This document shows positions 60,635 to 64,000 of a stretch of 64,000 bases of DNA, piece by piece. The notes beneath the pieces are model-generated. The model worked only from the letters and a program-made list of their open reading frames with translations. It was not told the origin of the DNA and ran no database searches. The translations under genes and the position numbers were made by a program. Positions within the stretch are counted from its first letter, which is position 1. Each line of letters opens with the position of its first letter. The DNA comes from Inquilinus limosus_F (GTDB lineage Bacteria; Pseudomonadota; Alphaproteobacteria; DSM-16000; Inquilinaceae): positions 200,863 to 264,862 of the forward strand of contig NZ_JAHVDK010000005.1 of NCBI RefSeq assembly GCF_051487185.1. Reading direction: 5' to 3'.

Positions 60635-61396
60635 ATGAACGCCACGGCGCGGCAGAACCAGATCGTCGAGCTGGTCCGCCAGGAAGGCTATGTCACAGTC
60701 GAGACCCTGGCCGACCGCTTCCAGGTGACGCCGCAGACGATCCGACGCGATATCTCGCTGCTGCAGGACAGGGCCCTGCTGCGGCGCTTCCACGGCGGCG
60801 TCACGGTGCCGGGCAGCGTCGAGAACTTCGCCTATTCGACCCGCCAGGTGCTGTGCCTGGAGGAGAAGCGCCGGATCGCCAGGCTCACCGCGCGGCAGGT
60901 GCCGGACAACGCCTCGCTGTTCCTCAACATCGGCACGACGACGGAGGAGGTGGCACGCGCGCTGCTTGGCCATCGTGGCCTCAGGGTGATCACCAACAAC
61001 ATCAACGTCGCCAACATCCTGTATTCGAATGCGAGCTGCGAGGTGATCGTCGCCGGCGGCGTGGTCCGGGCGCGCGACGGCGGCATCGTCGGCGAGGCGA
61101 CGCTCGATTTCGTGCGTCAGTTCAAGGTCGATGTCGGGATCATCGGCATCAGCGGCATCGACGAGGACGGCACGCTGCTCGACTACGACTACCGCGAGGT
61201 GCGGGTGGCGCGGGCGATCATCGACAATTCGCGCCAGGTGTTCCTGGTGGCCGACCACACCAAGTTCGGCCGCAACGCCATGGTGCGGCTGGCCTCGATC
61301 GGCGAGATCCACGACCTGTTCACCGACCGGGTCCCGCCCGCGCCCTTCCGCGAGGCGATCGCCACCACCAGCTGCCGCGTCCACGTCGCCGATTAG
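60635..61396 (+). CDS. DeoR/GlpR family transcriptional regulator
   Basis: DNA-binding regulator of 253 residues. The N-terminal helix-turn-helix is YVTVETLADRFQVTPQTIRR then DISLLQDRALLRRFHGG, and the effector domain (DeoRC, sugar-phosphate-isomerase fold) has LFLNIGTTTEEVARALL, VIVAGGVVRARDGGIVGEA and VFLVADHTKFGRNAMV. Its closest resemblance is GlpR, the glycerol-3-phosphate repressor, but no glp genes are adjacent. The leader at 60562-60612 is AT-rich (AATGAAAATATTGG) and may hold its own operator. It is convergent with the DUF4136 gene. Confidence 0.92.
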   Translation: MNATARQNQIVELVRQEGYVTVETLADRFQVTPQTIRRDISLLQDRALLRRFHGGVTVPGSVENFAYSTRQVLCLEEKRRIARLTARQVPDNASLFLNIGTTTEEVARALLGHRGLRVITNNINVANILYSNASCEVIVAGGVVRARDGGIVGEATLDFVRQFKVDVGIIGISGIDEDGTLLDYDYREVRVARAIIDNSRQVFLVADHTKFGRNAMVRLASIGEIHDLFTDRVPPAPFREAIATTSCRVHVAD

Positions 61397-61409
61397 GGCC
61401 GATTCGAGG

Positions 61410-62027
61410 CTAGATCACCCCGTCCTGCCGCAACCGGGCGACCAGGTCCTTGGCCGCACGGGCGGCGAGGTCGGCGAAATCGGCGCTGGAGCTGCCGCGG
61501 GCGGTAGCGTCGCCCGTCCAGATGACGGCGGTGCCGCCGGCCTCCTGCACCCTGGCCTCGTAGCGGGCGACCGGCTCGTCGACCCAGCTGCCGCTGCTGA
61601 CCGGCCCGGCGAACGGATAGCGGCCATACCCATAGCCATAGGGCCAGGGGCCATAGGGAAAGAACGGATCGCCGACATAGGTCGGCGGGATGTAGCGGGC
61701 GACCGTGGCGCGCTGGTCGACGGCGATGCGCAGCACGGCGCGCACGCCCGCCGTCCGGATCGCAGCGATCTCGGCGGCCGGGCCGCCAAGCCGGGTCGGC
61801 GGCACCAGGTCGATCATCCGCACGGCACGGACGCCGTTGGCCGTAAGCTCGGCGACGGCCGCGCTCTCGAGCGCTTCGCGCTCCCCGAGTCGCGGTGTCT
61901 CCGCGACCACCGCCATCGAGCGGATCGTCGCCCCGCCGCGATAGGCGGGATCCACATAGCCCGCCACCCGCGTCTGCACGCAGGCGCCGAGGAGCAGGGC
62001 GGTCAGGGCAAGGACGAGAACGCGCAT
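61410..62027 (-). CDS. DUF4136-like lipoprotein
   Basis: Exported lipoprotein of 205 residues. A signal peptide (MRVLVLALTALLL) ends in the lipobox LGAC, with Cys-16 as the lipid site. The mature part has VAGYVDPAYRGGATIRSMAV and ARGSSSADFADLAARAAKDL, fitting DUF4136, plus a glycine/tyrosine/proline-rich middle (YGPWPYGYGYGRYPFAG) that is likely disordered. Function unknown. It lies convergent to the DeoR-type gene and divergent from the Wzi-family gene with about 200 bases between. Confidence 0.85.
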   Translation of the reverse strand: MRVLVLALTALLLGACVQTRVAGYVDPAYRGGATIRSMAVVAETPRLGEREALESAAVAELTANGVRAVRMIDLVPPTRLGGPAAEIAAIRTAGVRAVLRIAVDQRATVARYIPPTYVGDPFFPYGPWPYGYGYGRYPFAGPVSSGSWVDEPVARYEARVQEAGGTAVIWTGDATARGSSSADFADLAARAAKDLVARLRQDGVI

Positions 62028-62226
62028 GACGTCTCCCGAGAATCGCTCTCAATGAGATGGCGTGGCCGAGCGCGGCCGCCAAGATCAACGCCGCGATTGT
62101 GACAAATTTGTCTCCCTCCCAGGAAGGCGGCAGCGGAGAAGCGCATACAGCCTGATGCAGCCGCTGGGCTTCCGTGGACGTCTTGTGTATGCAGGGCGGG
62201 TGATTGGGGGCCGTCCGGGGGGAATA

Positions 62227-63765
62227 ATGGCCGTTGCCAGGAAGATTGCCATTGCCGTCGCTGCTGCCATTCTGTCCGGCGCCGCGCTCGCGACGGTGTC
62301 CGGAACGGCGGTGGCCAGCCCGTGGGCGGAACCGGGCGATGCGACGTTGCGCAACGACATCCACGTCCTGGAGAATTACGGCCTGATCGACGGCGTTCTG
62401 AACGCCTGGCCGATCCCCTGGGCACAGGTCACCTACCGCCTGGCCAAGGCCGATCGGGATCTGCTGCCGCCCTATGTCCAGGCGGCGCTGGACCGCGTCC
62501 GCGCCCGGGCCGCTTCCGAGACCCGGCAAGGGCAGCTGCACGCGATGCTGCGGGCCGACCTGACCAACCAGCCCGCCCTGGTGCACGGCTTCGAATACAC
62601 GGCGCGCCAGCGGGGAGAGGTGACCGCCTCCTTCGAATATATGGGCGATTCGACCGCGTTGCGGCTGTCCCTCGGCGCCTATTCCCGTTTCGTCAAGGGG
62701 GACAGCCCCTGGTACTACGCCGGCCAGGACACGTTCCAGGCGTCGCTCGACGGCACCTACATCGCCCAGCGGGTCGACAACTGGATCCTCTATGCCGGCT
62801 GGCTCGACACATGGTGGGGGCCGGGCGAGACCACCAGCCTGATCCTCTCGACCAATGCCCGGCCCTTTCCGAAGGCCGGCTTCATGCGCTCCAACCCGCA
62901 TGCCTTCGAGACGCCGTGGTTGAGCTGGATCGGCCCCTGGCAGATCACCGGCTTCCTCGGCGTCCTGCCGGACGACCGGGACGTCACCTACCCGTTGATG
63001 TTCGGCCTGCGGGCCTCGATCAACCCGATCCCGGGGCTCGAGCTCGGCGCCTCGCGCATCATGATGTTCTGCGGCAGTGGCCGACCCTGCGGCCTCAGTA
63101 CCTTCTTCGACGGCTTCTTCGGCAACACCAACGTCGATCCCTCGCAGCAGGCCCAGGACCCGGCCAACCAGATCGCCGGCTTCGACGCCCGCTTCAGCAG
63201 CCAGCTCTTCGGCCAGCCCTTCGAGATCTATGGCGAGCTGACCGGTGAAGACGCGGCCACTTCCGACATCGGCATTCCGCTGCCGTCGCGGAACGCCGCC
63301 GTGCTCGGTGGATCGCTATGGAACGGCTGGGGTGACGAAGGGGCGATGTGGAAGGTCAACGTCGAGTATTCGAACTCGACCGCGAACTTTCTGGACAGGA
63401 AGATCTACGGCTACTTCTACGAGAGTGGCGCCTATCCGGACGGCTACCGCTTCTACAAACGTTCGATGGGCGACAGCCTCGACGGTGACGCCGAGCTGTT
63501 CGGCGTCACCGGCACCTTCATCGACGCCGACAATTGGACCTACAAGGTTGCCTACCACCACGCCAACCTGAATCCGAAGGACAACCCGCGCAACACCGTC
63601 AGCCAGAGCGCGGAGGAGATCAACATGCTCGATCTCGGCGTCTCGATCCCGATGCGGCGCAACACGGTCGGCATCAATCTGCGGCTGCAGGATGATTCGC
63701 CGAACAGTCCCGGGGAGCAGAAGCCGATGGCGGCTCTGGGCCTGTCGACGACGATCCGGTTCTGA
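62227..63765 (+). CDS. Capsule assembly Wzi family outer-membrane protein
   Basis: Outer-membrane beta-barrel of 512 residues of the Wzi family, which anchors or exports capsule and exopolysaccharide. The signal peptide is MAVARKIAIAVAAAILSG through AVASPWAEPG. Family regions include NDIHVLENYGLIDGVLNAWP, IAQRVDNWILYAGWLDTWWG and FMRSNPHAFETPWLSWIGPW. The sequence ends in alternating strands, LGLSTTIRF, with the C-terminal aromatic residue of barrels. The start at 62227 follows GGGGGGAA. The partial mannose-1-phosphate guanylyltransferase gene on the other strand starts its 3' end 29 bases away, which suggests an exopolysaccharide locus. Confidence 0.9.
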   Translation: MAVARKIAIAVAAAILSGAALATVSGTAVASPWAEPGDATLRNDIHVLENYGLIDGVLNAWPIPWAQVTYRLAKADRDLLPPYVQAALDRVRARAASETRQGQLHAMLRADLTNQPALVHGFEYTARQRGEVTASFEYMGDSTALRLSLGAYSRFVKGDSPWYYAGQDTFQASLDGTYIAQRVDNWILYAGWLDTWWGPGETTSLILSTNARPFPKAGFMRSNPHAFETPWLSWIGPWQITGFLGVLPDDRDVTYPLMFGLRASINPIPGLELGASRIMMFCGSGRPCGLSTFFDGFFGNTNVDPSQQAQDPANQIAGFDARFSSQLFGQPFEIYGELTGEDAATSDIGIPLPSRNAAVLGGSLWNGWGDEGAMWKVNVEYSNSTANFLDRKIYGYFYESGAYPDGYRFYKRSMGDSLDGDAELFGVTGTFIDADNWTYKVAYHHANLNPKDNPRNTVSQSAEEINMLDLGVSIPMRRNTVGINLRLQDDSPNSPGEQKPMAALGLSTTIRF

Positions 63766-63793
63766 CCGCCGTCGACAGGCCCCGAGGGGTCCT

Positions 63794-64000
63794 TCAGGGC
63801 TCCTCCAGCCGGACGACGTCGTCTTCGCCGAGATAGGGACCGGTGCGGACTTCGATGAGCTCGAGGTCGATCTTGCCGGGGTTCTCGAGCTTGTGGTCGG
63901 TGCCGATCGGCAGGTAGACGGCCTCGTTCTCGCGCAGGATGCGGGACTGGCCCTCCATGGTGACGCGGGCGGTGCCGGAGAGCACGACCCAGTGCTCGGA
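63794..64000 (-). CDS. Mannose-1-phosphate guanylyltransferase / mannose-6-phosphate isomerase, C-terminal part (cut by window edge)
   Basis: The minus strand is open from the right edge to the stop at 63794. The residues SEHWVVLSGTARVTM, RENEAVYLPIGTDHKLENPG and KIDLELIEVRTGPYLGEDD are the C-terminal cupin (isomerase) domain of the AlgA/ManC/CpsB family, which makes GDP-mannose for exopolysaccharides. The nucleotidyltransferase domain lies outside the window, so start and full length are unknown. The neighbouring Wzi gene fits a capsule or alginate-like locus. Confidence 0.88.
   Translation of the reverse strand, partial: SEHWVVLSGTARVTMEGQSRILRENEAVYLPIGTDHKLENPGKIDLELIEVRTGPYLGEDDVVRLEEP

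Overview
The window is 64 kb of dense, very GC-rich chromosomal DNA. Genes sit on both strands, many overlap by 1-4 bases (ATGA, GTGA, TGATG, TAATG), and no intergenic gap exceeds 300 bases. The gene families point to an alphaproteobacterium, probably of the Rhodospirillales/Azospirillum-Inquilinus type: zwf-pgl-edd, a cysteine-free L31, efp next to suhB, a hmu heme operon led by hemP, an MlaE with an N-terminal STAS domain, and GTCAT...ATCCAG palindromic repeats. The genus is inference. No tRNA, rRNA, insertion sequence, prophage or CRISPR array was recognised. This is core and niche-adaptation chromosome, not a mobile island.

Layout. 0-6.3 kb: the upper Entner-Doudoroff pathway (zwf, cut by the left edge; pgl; edd), a YeiH-type transporter, and an unrecognised cysteine-free protein behind an AT-rich palindromic leader. 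6.3-16.4 kb: prfC, an M3 oligopeptidase, a PstS phosphate-binding protein followed directly by a Na/Pi cotransporter, an SGNH esterase, and a quinone-type oxidoreductase. 16.5-23.8 kb: a LysR gene, then a sugar-acid locus (MFS importer, RspB-like dehydrogenase, ManD D-mannonate dehydratase) divergent from its likely GntR regulator, with a palindrome between them. 23.8-35 kb: mixed housekeeping genes (P-loop kinase, SDR, HIT, L31, methyltransferase, 2-hydroxyacid dehydrogenase, MHS transporter, UbiH-type hydroxylase, EttA, Tag, DUF899). 35-41 kb: a PagL-like outer-membrane enzyme, a three-gene MotA/MotB/OmpA-like envelope machine, suhB and efp. 41-48.9 kb: epmA, a lipase-type hydrolase, an orphan Phd antitoxin, NfeD/QmcA, NAD kinase, moaA, mobA and a CDGSH protein. 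48.9-55.6 kb: a nine-gene heme-uptake operon (hemP-hmuS-hmuT-hmuU-hmuV-unknown-exbB-exbD-tonB) behind a Fur-like box. 55.7-60.4 kb: a small membrane protein, apt, and an Mla-type lipid-transport operon. 60.6-64 kb: a DeoR/GlpR regulator, a DUF4136 lipoprotein, a Wzi-family capsule protein, and the cut end of a mannose-1-phosphate guanylyltransferase.

How the genes fit together. The ManD/RspB locus should deliver 2-keto-3-deoxygluconate, which enters the lower part of the same Entner-Doudoroff route whose upper half opens the window; eda and kdgK are not here. EF-P and its lysine ligase EpmA are divergent neighbours. The envelope is strongly represented: Mla, PagL-like, the stator-like cluster, Wzi/ManC and TonB-ExbBD. 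The observations most worth follow-up are the stator-like cluster with a long periplasmic coiled coil, PstS paired with a Na/Pi cotransporter in place of PstCAB, the unknown cysteine-containing exported protein inside the heme operon, the orphan antitoxin that stops inside a perfect hairpin, the repeat element that carries the upstream candidate start codon of prfC, and two tiny membrane-protein genes.
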